DNA of 64,000 bases. Source: Adineta vaga (Eukaryota; Rotifera). The notes under the pieces were generated by a model that was not told the DNA's origin, ran no database searches, and worked only from the letters and a program-made list of their open reading frames with translations. The position numbers and the translations under genes are program-made. The stretch lies in assembly GCA_021613535.1 (NCBI GenBank), contig CP075496.1, forward strand, positions 13,888,001-13,952,000, given 5' to 3'. Position 1 is the stretch's first letter. The number at the start of each line of letters is the position of its first letter. Shown here piece after piece: positions 24,993 to 36,531 of this stretch.

Positions 24993-26000
24993 ATGACAAC
25001 CTTAAATTATACATCGTATTCTCAAAATTTGACTGTTTTATATGATCGTCATATGCCATTGTCCATTCGATTTTGGCTTTATCTTATTCCGAATATCTTC
25101 TCAATTCTCTGTTCAATCTTTGTTTTATTTCATTTTCTATTTGATCGAAATTTACGACAAGCATTAAATAATCATATTATCATTATTTTATTAATTATTA
25201 GTTTAATTTATGAATTAACAAGTGTACCTTTAATGCTTCATTATTTTCGGTTTGCTTCAACTTGGAAATTATCACAAAATTTTGCACATTTCTGGACTTT
25301 TATTGATTATTTATGTTATTCAAGTCAATTAGTTGGTTTTGCTTGGGCGTCAATTGAACGACATATACTTATATTTCATTCTCGATGGATATTAACGAGA
25401 AAACGATGTTTTTTTCTTCATTATTTTCCAATAATTCTCTTATTTAGTTATTGTTTTATTTATTATTTTATTCTAATTATATTTCCATTTTGTGACGATT
25501 TACTTATTCCATCACCATTTAATGGCGTACCTGTGTCTTGTATTTTATTTAATTCGATTTTATTAACATATGATACATTGTGTCATCAAATTCTACCAAC
25601 GTTAATTATAATTCTATTGAGTACGACACTTTTTATACGAATTTTATGGCAAAAATCTCGTTTACATCGATTTATTGAATGGAGAAAACAAGTGAAAATG
25701 ACTGTACAATTATTATCGATATCAATTCTCTATTTAATATTTATGGGACCAAGAACAGTTTTACAATTTTGTTTATTTATCGGTTTAATTGGTGAAAACA
25801 TCTTTTTATTATATCTTCATAGTGGATTTTTTGCCAATTATATTATATTTCTCTTTCCATATTTCTGTTGTGTATCAATGCCTGATCTTCATAAACGTCT
25901 AAAACGTTTCTTCATATATCGAAAACAACGTTCAATTCTCATCCGTGAAACTTATCCAATGCATCGAAAAATTCAAGTTATTCCTCTAGTTGATCATTAA
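24993..26000 (+). CDS. Rhodopsin-like orphan G-protein-coupled receptor, intronless
   Basis: 335 residues in a single exon. The short N-terminus carries Asn-X-Ser/Thr sites (NYT, NLT). Seven hydrophobic segments lie at about residues 27-48, 60-82, 104-122, 142-166, 185-213, 237-259 and 270-291. The end of TM3 has ASIERH where class A receptors have E/DRY. Cys in the second extracellular loop (FCDD, VSC) is present. TM7 reads FLFPYFCCVSMPDLHKRLKRF: the NPxxY motif is not canonical, but the helix 8-like basic segment follows. Intracellular tail is basic. This matches the large, intronless, divergent orphan receptor families seen in rotifers and other invertebrates. The ligand cannot be predicted. 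It acts in the plasma membrane, presumably through G proteins. Confidence 0.85.
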   Translation: MTTLNYTSYSQNLTVLYDRHMPLSIRFWLYLIPNIFSILCSIFVLFHFLFDRNLRQALNNHIIIILLIISLIYELTSVPLMLHYFRFASTWKLSQNFAHFWTFIDYLCYSSQLVGFAWASIERHILIFHSRWILTRKRCFFLHYFPIILLFSYCFIYYFILIIFPFCDDLLIPSPFNGVPVSCILFNSILLTYDTLCHQILPTLIIILLSTTLFIRILWQKSRLHRFIEWRKQVKMTVQLLSISILYLIFMGPRTVLQFCLFIGLIGENIFLLYLHSGFFANYIIFLFPYFCCVSMPDLHKRLKRFFIYRKQRSILIRETYPMHRKIQVIPLVDH

Positions 26001-26107
26001 GATCATTTCTCTCCGAATCCCATATACAAAAAAAAAAACAATCATACACAAATCAACGTTAATATTTTTTTATTTCAAAAGTAAATAAATGAAGTTAATT
26101 GACTATA

Positions 26108-27394
26108 TTAAAGTGATCTATTTTGTGAAATGAAATTTGTTATAATTTCACTACGAATTTTTTCGATTAATTCATTTTGTAACTGATAATGTTCGCCCGT
26201 TTTAATTAAACAAATAATTAGATCGAGAAAATTTTTTATTATCGCTGCAAAATGTAATACGGCATCTCGTGAACCGTAACGATATAACATATATTTAAAT
26301 AGAATTTCAATATAATCATTTTGAATTTCAAGTAAATCTTTGATATTTGTTGAACAAGAAGTTTTATCCATGAATATTTCATCTAAAAATCGAATTTATC
26401 TTTTCATAAGAAATAGATGCTATCGAAAGACAAGCAACTTACTATTAGAAGAAGAACTTCTTGGTTGAACAATATCAGTACATGTTGAAAAGATTTGTGT
26501 GACAAGAAATAATTTGAGAATAGTTCCATCAAAATTATGTTGATGAACAATACGAAGATTCTCTTCAAAGATATCTGAACCACAATGAAATGAAAATGTA
26601 TTTTGATATAATGGATCTGTATGAACATTCGTTTCACGTAGAAGATAAACACTATGAAATCCTCCGATAGTTCGAAAATGTCGATGAAGAAGTTCGATTT
26701 TTTCGCCAATTTGTAACGTTGAAAATCGTGGTAATCGTTCGAGAAATGATCCAAATGAACGATAGATTAAATTTAAAAGATTCGAAAATTTTTCCGAACC
26801 AATTTTCAGTCGAATTTTCGGTGGATACGTTGATTGATTATTCACAAGTTCAAGAATATTTGATTTCGAAGATGTATCATCATAGGTATGAGCAATATTC
26901 GACAAAATATTCCATTCATCAACATTTAACAATAAAGGATCATTTTGAAATGAATCTGTCTGAGAAAGATCAGATAATTGCGGATTCTGAAAGATATTTC
27001 AATCAAAAAAACAAAAATCAAACATTGAATTAGCTTTTTTCTTTCATTTACTTGTGAAGTTCTACTTGGAAGACGGGAAGCACGAAGTAATTCTTTTTCC
27101 ATTCCAATTTTTAAACATTTTTTAAACCTACAAATCCGACAAATATGTCGAGTATTAACTGTAACATCACATGAATCACCAAATTGACATTGTTGATTTT
27201 CCTGAAAGAAAATTTCATCTTATGTTTCTTGCTGAATGTCAATGACAAAATCAACAAACCAAATTGTATTGAACATTTCGACGAAAGAACATTTTACATG
27301 GAGCACAACATATTCCACCGAAATGTCTTTGTGCACCGGATTTATGACAAACTTGACAAACATTTAAATTCGTATCGTCATCATTCGAAGACAT
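26108..27394 (-). CDS. Nuclear receptor (C4 zinc-finger DNA-binding domain plus ligand-binding domain)
   Basis: ATG at 27392-27394. The first exon encodes zinc finger 1: CQVC, then CCAPCKMFFRR. The second exon (about 27202-27053) encodes finger 2: CQFGDSC, then CRICRFKKCLKIGMEKELL. The third (about 26988-26445) carries most of the ligand-binding domain, with a helix 3-5-like stretch around GEKIELLHRHFRTIGGFHSVY. The last exon (about 26384-26108) gives helices 10-12 and the stop. The P-box region reads CAPCK, not the CEGCK or CGSCK of the classical subfamilies, so half-site preference cannot be assumed. It acts as a DNA-bound transcription factor in the nucleus. The ligand-binding domain is short and divergent, and I cannot place it in a subfamily. 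The gene is convergent with the GPCR (108 bases between stops). Confidence 0.85.
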
Positions 27395-30300
27395 TCTAAA
27401 GAATTACCAGTTAATTGAAGAATTTCCTTTTAAAAGATTGAAAGAAATGCATAAATGCTTTGTAGAATGACTTGTTTTTATTCTTGGAATGTTCGAGGCT
27501 TACAGGTGTTATGTTTTCTTTCAAGTTTATCGTAAATACTATCTTCTCTATTTATCCTTTTCACGCATAGAATGAACGATAAAGTCAAATTTCTGAAGCA
27601 TTGTCTAATGCTAAGCACAAATCTTTTTTTACATTATCAAACCACTGAGCATAACGGAAAAGCTAATGAACTAACCCATCTGTTTCTCTTCTTATTAGAC
27701 TTTGTGGATGCATTTTCATGTTTTGCCTTGAGTAAGTTTTTATGAACGATGATGTGTCATTTTTAAATTCATGTAAATATAACATCATTTTATAATTAAT
27801 TGCTTAAAAGATAGAAATCCTAAACGAATATTTCTTTAATTTCATTCTCCTGAAAAATTCATATCAATGAATTATCGATGAATTTTCGTATTGAAAAACA
27901 AAAGTATTCATTAGGATTTTCTCGAGAAGAATTTCAGTGAAAAATCGTATTCTTTGTTGTACATACTTGGAACGATTGCGTACAAATTTCTGTAATTGGA
28001 TTGGTTCTTTCAAGTTCATGAAGTAGATTGCGATGAAAAATAAACTGTTTAACTCGTGTAGCGACCACTGATCGTAAGATTAGTTTTCTTTTTTTTCTAA
28101 CTGATAATAGAATATATTTTTAATTTTTAAAAAGAAAATTTTGTGTATATTATCGTGAATTACTGTGATACGTTGATATGCTGTTGACGAGATCAAAAGC
28201 GCACACTATTTTTCTTTCTGTCCTTCGTCTTCTTCAGTATAAACGAGAAACATGGCTTTTTTTCTTCTTTCTTTTCTTTTCTTTTCTCTCCTCTCCTCTT
28301 TCGTTCTATTCACCTTGTTGCTATATTTAGTTTAAAATAACCATATCGTATTCTATGAATGTCTATGCAAAGAATTCGTCGTTATTTATCAATCTGATCG
28401 AGATATTTCGAAACAAGATTCTATCTTTGTGATAAGATTCTAGAAATATATCCATCATTTTCGTTACATTGTTTAACTAAAATAAAACGATAATTAGAAT
28501 GTTTTCTTATAAAGAAACGATTTCATCGTAAAAAAGTTCAATATTATAAATATTCGAGATGATTTCTCTATCGATGTACTCGCAATTGAATAACCCGAAT
28601 CGTTAGACATTGCGTATTAAGATCGATGCTCATTCTTTATAGGTGATAATCGATTGATTCATGAGGTTTATCAAACGATGGGATAGAATTATGCACGGAT
28701 GATTGATTTAGATATGAATGTATCGAAACTTGAATGAGGTGTTTTATTTTATTTGATTTCTTTTCCCTTGAATTTAATCATTTGATGTGTTGAAAGGTAA
28801 TATTAAACTTGCTCTTCAAAGTTATTGAAAATGAAATGTCATTAGATTGAGAAGAATTGATATATTATTCAAATGAATATTTTCAAGGAAAAAATATCCT
28901 GGACAAGTTTATCATACTCTAGTTGATTGTTGTACCTAGTGTTGAATGATTGATGAATAATTAACAAAAGAAATCTAGAATAATCATGGTGAAAAGTCAG
29001 AAAATTGAAGTGAGAAATTATGATAAATATAGGAAATTCAAATTCTTTTATTTATAGTTACTCGAGATTGATAGTGATAAGTACATGATTATTTTTTGCG
29101 TTTGAATTTTTATTTTCTTCTAAACTATCTGTATATTTAAACGTCGATATTTTGTTGTGAATCATGTTCACAAATCTTCATGTATAGATTTTCAAAATTA
29201 ACTAGTTAAGAAATATACACATGTCATTTCTGATCACCAGTAATATTAGTGTGGAAAAAAATGATCTCATAATCATTATTGATATAGATATATCTTTCTG
29301 AATTATTTTGTAGGATAACGTTACTTTATTTTTACGAGTAAGATAGTATTGTTATCCAGAAAATCTTAGAAAAGAGAGAAGATAGAGATGCAATCATGAT
29401 GATCAATCACTGAAGAATCTTATTATCTGATAAATTTTTCAAGTCATCAGGAAAATCAAAAACGATTTGTAGTCGACAGAGGTCGATAGTTGCAGCTTCC
29501 ACTGTGCTTTGAAGACTATAACCTTAGTATCTATCGGTGATTTTATCGTTGGTTCAATAATCACAGAGTCTTTCAGAACAAATGTAATGATTTTCGAAGG
29601 CGATTATCATCACTATTGGATTTTCAAAAGAAGATAAATAGATACATCAATAATATGTTTATAGAAAATATTTGTCCTCCGATTTATATTGTAATCCACT
29701 GTCTACGCAATATGATTTCATAAAATTTAGGTCGCGAAAAATCAGTTCAAATTTCTAACATCAATATGCTAATCCTGCATACAATTATCCAGACAATACT
29801 TGACTAAAGAAACATTTGTTTCATTTTAAAACCTTCTTGTAAAACAATAAATATTTGTGATTAATGACAAAAGGACATATCTCATAACAAAGTCTATTGA
29901 TAATTGATTGGAAGACAGAGAGAGAGAGAGACTGTAATTGGCTCGTTAAAATGCTTCAAATCATTGCTATAGATCAGATTTCTTTTTAAAAGTTTGTTTC
30001 AAGGTATATTGTCTAGCAATACATTCAAAATACTTTCATCAGAATTTCTCTTTTGATTAAGCGACACTTCAAAATTCTGATATTTTTCTTACAACAATCA
30101 ACAAATGGAATAATAGTTTCTAAAAATACTCAAAGTCAAACGGTACGCTCCGTATACGGCCATTTGCGACATTAAAACAGACCGCATACTGACTATAATA
30201 ACGGGCGCCGTAATACGATTCGTTCTGAATCCGTACATAGCCGTATAGTAACCATTTTGAAGGAGAATACAGCGCATTTACGATGCCATAAAACTGCGTC

Positions 30301-31506
30301 CGTGATTACAGAACGAAATGGTTCATCTATTGCCGTAAAGATTTCATGTTGTCATCGTTTACATTCCGATAAGATCGATTTGATTTCAAATTTATTGACA
30401 ACATCTATTCATATAGTTCTAGATAATTTATTATCAAATAGTGAACATCTGTTACTTTAAATCGATACCCAACTTTCCCTTCTTCGCCTATTTGATGTAA
30501 ATCAAAATGTACTAATTTAGTGACTGGTTGAGTAAAATTGACTTTATGTCATTGCGAAAACTTGTTTCGTCAATATTTATTTAACATAGGTATGCGAGGA
30601 ATGAAGAAAGAAGCCTTTAGATGGATAAAAAAGAAAAGAAAAAAACATCGATTCTCATAACTGAATATTTATTCTTAATCCATTTGGATTAGAAAAATTT
30701 CATATTCAAAAATAAAAACAACAAGACATTTTACTCGGGTTTTTATTAAAGAAGAGGATTTTTTTTCTTCTTCGAAGGGGGTTTTTTCGTTTCTACAAAA
30801 GACACTTCGGCTCTTCCTATGCGAAACGAAATGACATAGTTCATGTTTCTTTTCATCATTATTCTTCGTCGAAAAGAAAAACGAAATAATATCTTTGTAC
30901 AAATCAAGAAAACGAAGAGAAAAGAAATAAAACATAGGGAGCAACAAATTTAGAAGAAAAAACGAAAGCAATATGAGCTGCAGCACCATAATCAAACATA
31001 TTCCCTGCAACATATTTCTGTTTATTCTTTCTTATTGACAAAATTTCCCGCATCTTGAATAAAAACATCGCGCACAGTGATACATTGAAGCAAGCCATTC
31101 ATTATACATTTTTAAAAAAAAAACGAAATGAGAAGAAAAATAGATAGATTTATATTTATATATATATATATATAGAAGATATAGAGATACGCATGAATGA
31201 TAAAATTCACCGAGAATGTTGGAAGGTAAGCGGGTTGTGTGTCTCAGATCTGTCCCTATGCCCAATAAAAGTCCGAAATCAATCTGACCGACAGTCCACA
31301 ATTGAAAAAGAAAAACATGAACAGAGAACCAAGCAAATAAAGTGGATAGAGAGAATAAGCAAAAAAAATGAGAAAATGAACAACTACGGAAAAGAAAAAA
31401 AGATCAAGCAAGGAGAGAGAGAGAGACGTTGATTTTTTGGCTGCATGCGTATAATTATATGTAGAGAGAGAGGTTTAAAAAAATAGCAATCGAGATTTTC
31501 TTTCAC
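27395..31506. other. 4.1 kb region without recognised genes
   Basis: AT-rich throughout, with scattered pyrimidine runs (28255-28305) and a short GA run (29915-29932). The exception is the GC-richer island at about 30139-30330 (separate entry). A few open frames exist but lack splice context and codon character. The right end holds the 3' UTR of the EF-hand gene. Confidence 0.45.
30139..30330. repeat. CG-containing island with internal imperfect repeats, probable mobile-element relic
   Basis: Base composition changes sharply: many CG dinucleotides in otherwise AT-rich DNA. TTCGTTCTGAATCCG (30219-30233) is imperfectly inverted as CGTGATTACAGAACGAA (30301-30317). CATTTGCGACATTAAAAC (about 30161-30178) is imperfectly repeated in direct orientation as CATTTACGATGCCATAAAAC near 30275-30294. 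A palindrome CCGTATACGG lies near 30150. No transposase frame is seen. Confidence 0.4.
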
Positions 31507-34500
31507 TTAATGATTTTCATATGTATCATCATAAAATGGCATCAAAAGTTCACGAGCAAATCCATCGTTAATAAATCGTTTGAATTCTTGAAGAAAATAA
31601 CGAATTAAAGTTCGAAAAAAACAAAAAAATTATTTTACCTTCGAAATTAAGTTTTCCACGTGATGATAAACGCGAAATCATATCATAAACTTTATAATTT
31701 GAATCTGCTCGACCAACAACAAGAAGTAAATTCTCAATTTCTTGTTGATTTAAATAACCATCATTATCCGAATCTAATTTTTCGAATGTTTTACGTAATT
31801 GATAATCATTGTATTGACCTGTGATAATCGGTGCTAATAATTCGCAAAATTGTTCAAATGTTAAACGACGAACATCTAATCAAAAGACAAATTTTGATAT
31901 TTTAGAAAAAGAAGAGAAAAAAAACGATTTTCTTACGCGGTAATCGATCATTGTATCGATCGAATGTATCCTTGTTGATTTCAAGACGAAAATGTTTATC
32001 TCGTTGTGAACCAAAAGATGAAGGTTGGCGATTTCGACGATCACCACGTTCGAACCATTCGTACATAACTAAACAAAAACAGATAATGAAGATAAACAAG
32101 AAGAAAAAGATGTTTTCTTACCTTTAATCATTTCACCATTAACACGTTTTGTATATTGAGCATATTTTTTAACAATATCATCCCGAATTTTATTGTTAAT
32201 GACTTGCATGATCTTCCAATCTTGTGCTTGATGGGCTATTAGAGATAATAGATAAATATAGATGAAAGAACAGAAAAAAAGGAGTTTTTTTTCCTATTTA
32301 TTATGTGATAAGGGCAATTTGATAAGAAAAATAAAAAAAAGGAGAATTGATTTTATTGATAAGAACAATACTTTTCTTTTCGATTCTCAGTCGAGTTTTT
32401 GTTGTTTTTCTATTAATAAAACTAGAGAGAAAAAGTGAGATCCTCTTTAAAAAAAACACCTGTGTCTATTATAAAATCATTTTTCTCTTTTACGACTATA
32501 ACACAATCCATCTAGCGAGCATTTGACGATGGTTTATAGTGAAGGTCGTTTATACTAGCTTAGAAGACAAGTTCATAATCTTGTTAGTAAACCTTGACGT
32601 TCGCTTAGGTATATATACATATATGAACTACACACCGAGAACATTATTGGGTGTCGTTGGAATAATCACAGGTGGATGATGATACTCCATTTAATATAGT
32701 AGGTTCCGTTATACCAAATGCTTGTTGTTACGACCAAACTATCGTCGATTGTGTCGATGAAGACGAAGAAAGAAGAAGAAGAAGAAGAAAAAACAGACCG
32801 TAGTCGTTACTGCAACTCATGGCATCGCCTATACACAGGCAGAACAGCAGCAAAACGCAAGGTAAGTAAGAAAAAAAGAAAGGTAGGGATGTATGTAATT
32901 GAAGACACAACGAGAAGGAGAGAGAGAGAAAGAGAAAGAGAAAAGGAAAGGTAAAAAAAATATGAATGGAATTCGATGCTTGTATCGATGGAAGCTGTTC
33001 GAGTACGACGAATTTTCAATTCTTCCTTTTTGCTCTTGTTTCTTTTCCTTTCCCTTGAATCACGAGTTGCATCACACAATATATACGAAAAAAGAGAGAA
33101 AGAGAGAGAGTAAACGAGAAAAATGCATATTCAATATTTGGAATTTTTAAAGAGGTAAACGTACTCTTTCTCTCAAGTATGTTTGTATATCCATCGTAGT
33201 GTCAGTGAATTGGATAATTTGTGTTATTCACTATTTTCTTTCTCTCTTTTTTTTCATGAAGGGTTACAAAAGGAAAAAAATAAATTCAAGGATAAAAGAG
33301 AAAGACGAAAAACCTTAAGTATACTCTTTTTTTCGGACATAAATATCCTATGACAGAAAGAGAAGAGAAAAGAAAAGAATCGAGACAGACCTTATGAAAA
33401 AAAAGAGGTGAGATGGAATGACACGAAACCTTCATCATGTTCTAAGTCTCATTGCTTTTTTTCCTTTCTTCACTCCATTACTTTTATGATGATTATTATC
33501 ATCACCGAAAAACGAGAAAAAAACTCAATTTCATAACATGATCTACGAAATACATATCTTTGTGTAAAGGTCAGTTTAATAACTGTAAAGAGAATTCGTC
33601 CAAAGATGAATAAGACCTTTGAAAAAGATTTCTCATTGTAAAAATACATATATAGAGAACGAATGATTATTTTCATATGATTAATATCCAACTTACCACT
33701 CCTTTTTTTATTAGCTGTAGTAAATCACCTAGTTTAGTTGTCGTCTTCACGTTACCAATATTGACCACGACTACCAATAGTATATACGACTTTGTCTGCA
33801 CGCACTTCAACTTATACGTATACAGAAGAAAAAAATCCTCTTCTCTCTCTCTCTTCTCTTTCGCTCTCTTGTTATGCACTGTTCAGTCAGTTCATATGTA
33901 TTTATGTTCTTTTTCTTTTGTCTCGATTTTGACTTGAATATACATATATATGCATATATATTACGCCATCGGAAATATTTCTTGTAAACATGTCAATTGA
34001 CATAACCTATTTGTTGGACAAACCATAAAATCGTATGAGAGTTAAAACAAGGTTAGAACAAACTGAACATTTAAAGTTTAATTAGTTGATAAAACAATAA
34101 AAATCAACGAAATATTCATTGCGGCAAACGAATAGAAGAAAACAAATGATCAATGAACATAAATATACAGCGAGAGACTCTCTCTCTCTCACACATATAC
34201 CTATTTCTCTCTATGAACTTTTCAACGTGATACCGATGTGGAGAACGAGAAGCCTTTCTTTCGTTTTTTTTACATATGCTAATAGGCACATAATTATCGA
34301 TAGAGAAGAGAGTTGCCTATGATGCTAATTGATATGGTCAGACCACCCACACACCCCTATCAAGCCGAGACGAGTCTAATGTATTAACCTTTCTTTTCTT
34401 TTTTTTTATATATATGTATCATTTAGTATTCTTTATTTGAGTCTTTCTCTGTTGTCTATATCAAGAAAGAAACGAATCTTTTCATATTACCATATTGTTC

Positions 34501-36531
34501 ATTCGAACGTTTACACACATATAGACATCTTACTTATGTACAACTATGGAATGTGAAGGAATAGTAGTGCATATTTACTCTTCATTTTTTCTATTCAAAA
34601 GACTAATGATCATATGTAATGGTAGAATAAACAAGTTTCACTCTCTTCAGACAATTATGTATAGTTAATTGGTCTGTCCTCTTCTTCTTCTTCTTCTTTC
34701 TAAAACATAACGTTTTCTATTGATACTTCTAGTTATATATATAAATGAAAACATTCTCATCAAGAAAGTAAAGAACAGAGTGTTGTCATAACTATTTCGA
34801 GTTTTATATCCTGCAGATAAATATCGGCGAGACAAGAAAATAGACTTGATATGTATGTATGTATATAGATGATGAAGGTTTTGAATATGATCAATCTTAT
34901 GATGAAAGAAATCGTACATTTTTTTCTTTCTATCGATCAAATTGATTAAAAACTGTTAGTCAATGGATCAATTTTATTTTCTTCCATCTATTTAACATGT
35001 AATTGATCGCTTCAAAGAACAAAACCAAGATATTTTTCCCCCCTCTAAAACAATAACATTATCAAAATCTACCCTGATCAATTATTTTCTTTTTCTTTTC
35101 TTTTTCTTCGTACAACTCAAATCTATTGAATATTTTTCGTGTTATAATTATTATTCTAACTGTTCTGTCGCATATTTGCACAGTTGCTTGACTGCAACAA
35201 GCACCTTGACATATCAATCACACTTCGCTACAACACGCCGAGATATACCGAGCGTTAATCATTACTACATTCATATTCCCACTAGATCAACGGAAATAAT
35301 TAATCGGAAAACAAACGAAAATATTTTCTATATTAATTGTCCTCTACTGATTCTTCGATAACATAAAAAAAAGAAAATCTTTCAATAGAATGACAATAAT
35401 GAAAAACAACGATAGATTATCAATAAAATAACGATCATTAATATTGATGTCGTTGTCCTTGACTGAATGTATATACACACCTTACATATCGGACCGATTA
35501 GCATGAAGATCAAAGCAAAGCATAAGAAACATTGCATTGATAAAATAAAAAAAAACCTTGACTAGCGATTGAATTTCATCATTATTGATCCATTGTAAAT
35601 GAATATTAGTCATTTATCATCTTAGCCAATAAGAAATTCGAAATAGTTAATAATATACAAAGAGAAATGAACAACATTGAATAGTACTGGTAATCAAAAA
35701 GTCATCGTACATATGACGCGTCTGTCATCGAAGCAATTCAATCGATATTCACATGATCACAAACGACAACACAAAAACACGTCGTTGGATGTTTTTTTGT
35801 TGTTGTATATAATCAAATTTAAGACGAAGACATGCAAAGAACAAAATATGCTTATGTTCTCTCGTATGAGAACATACGTTATTTATTCATGATAATTCTT
35901 TCTGTTTTTCTTGTACTTTGTCTTGTTATTTTTTAATGCTAACAGGTAAAACAATAAATGACATGAAGGAAAGTTAAAATTGAAGACATAAACGTCAGCT
36001 GTCAATTAAAATACGTCAAGAAAGGGGGAAAAAAAGTAAAATCAATCCTTGAAATCGATACGAATATTTCGACTGTTGAAGCTATTGATAATGATAATGA
36101 TGGGTAGCAGATGCATGATCAAAGCCTATTCTCTCAATTTTCAAGGACAACTATTTCACGTACACGCATAGATTCTTCATTAACTTAACAATTCAACATA
36201 TTCATCAGAAACAAATCACTATTGAAGGTCAAATTAGAAGAGAATTAAGTTCGAAAGAATAAAGACGCGTGCCTATTACTCATTTTTCGAATATCTTAAA
36301 TAAATAGTCAAATGTATTTTACCGAGAAGAAGAAATGATACTAATTTCTTTCTTAAAAGAAACTGATTAGAAAAGAAACATAAACTTACGAAGTTTTTCA
36401 TAAGCTTCATTTCCGTATAATGCATGAAATAACATTTTTTCTCCACCAACAACAAATTCGGGAACTTGATATACTGATACAGATGAATCATGAGCCCGAT
36501 AGGGATTCATTGTTGTAGTAGTAGTAGCCAT
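31507..36531 (-). CDS. EF-hand calcium-binding protein of about 235 residues with a 4 kb first intron
   Basis: Five exons join in frame: about 36531-36390, 32236-32121, 32069-31935, 31878-31640 and 31588-31507. The N-terminus ([17 protein letters not shown]) is unstructured. The middle is charged. Exon 4 contains a canonical EF-hand loop, [12 protein letters not shown], with Asp at loop positions 1, 3 and 5, Gly at 6 and Glu at 12, flanked by suitable helices (LRKTFEKL and IENLLLVVG). Other EF-hand-like helices upstream ([12 protein letters not shown]) lack a clear loop. The protein probably binds calcium at one site, as in calmodulin-related sensors. I do not recognise the exact family. Intron 1 (32237-36389) is about 60 times longer than its other introns, and the join rests on GT/AG and phase (codon CTT C|CC). 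A separate upstream gene fragment is possible. Confidence 0.65.
32237..36389 (-). other. Large first intron of the EF-hand gene, low-complexity
   Basis: GT (ctt/ac at 36384-36389 read on the minus strand) to AG (near 32237). It is filled with polypyrimidine and GA runs (32761-32790, 32912-32945, 33090-33110, 33841-33870), TA tracts (34404-34416) and a TTC run (34679-34697). Several open frames of 60-90 codons come from these tracts and are not convincing genes. It may contain an internal promoter, but I see no specific signal. Confidence 0.5.

Noticed and set aside
30675-31440. Open frames on both strands of 60-110 codons
   Set aside because: They consist of Phe/Leu/Lys-rich low-complexity translation of A/T tracts, without splice context or family resemblance.
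32718-34940. Multiple open frames in the EF-hand intron
   Set aside because: They are made of GA, TC and TTC repeats read in several frames and look like chance.
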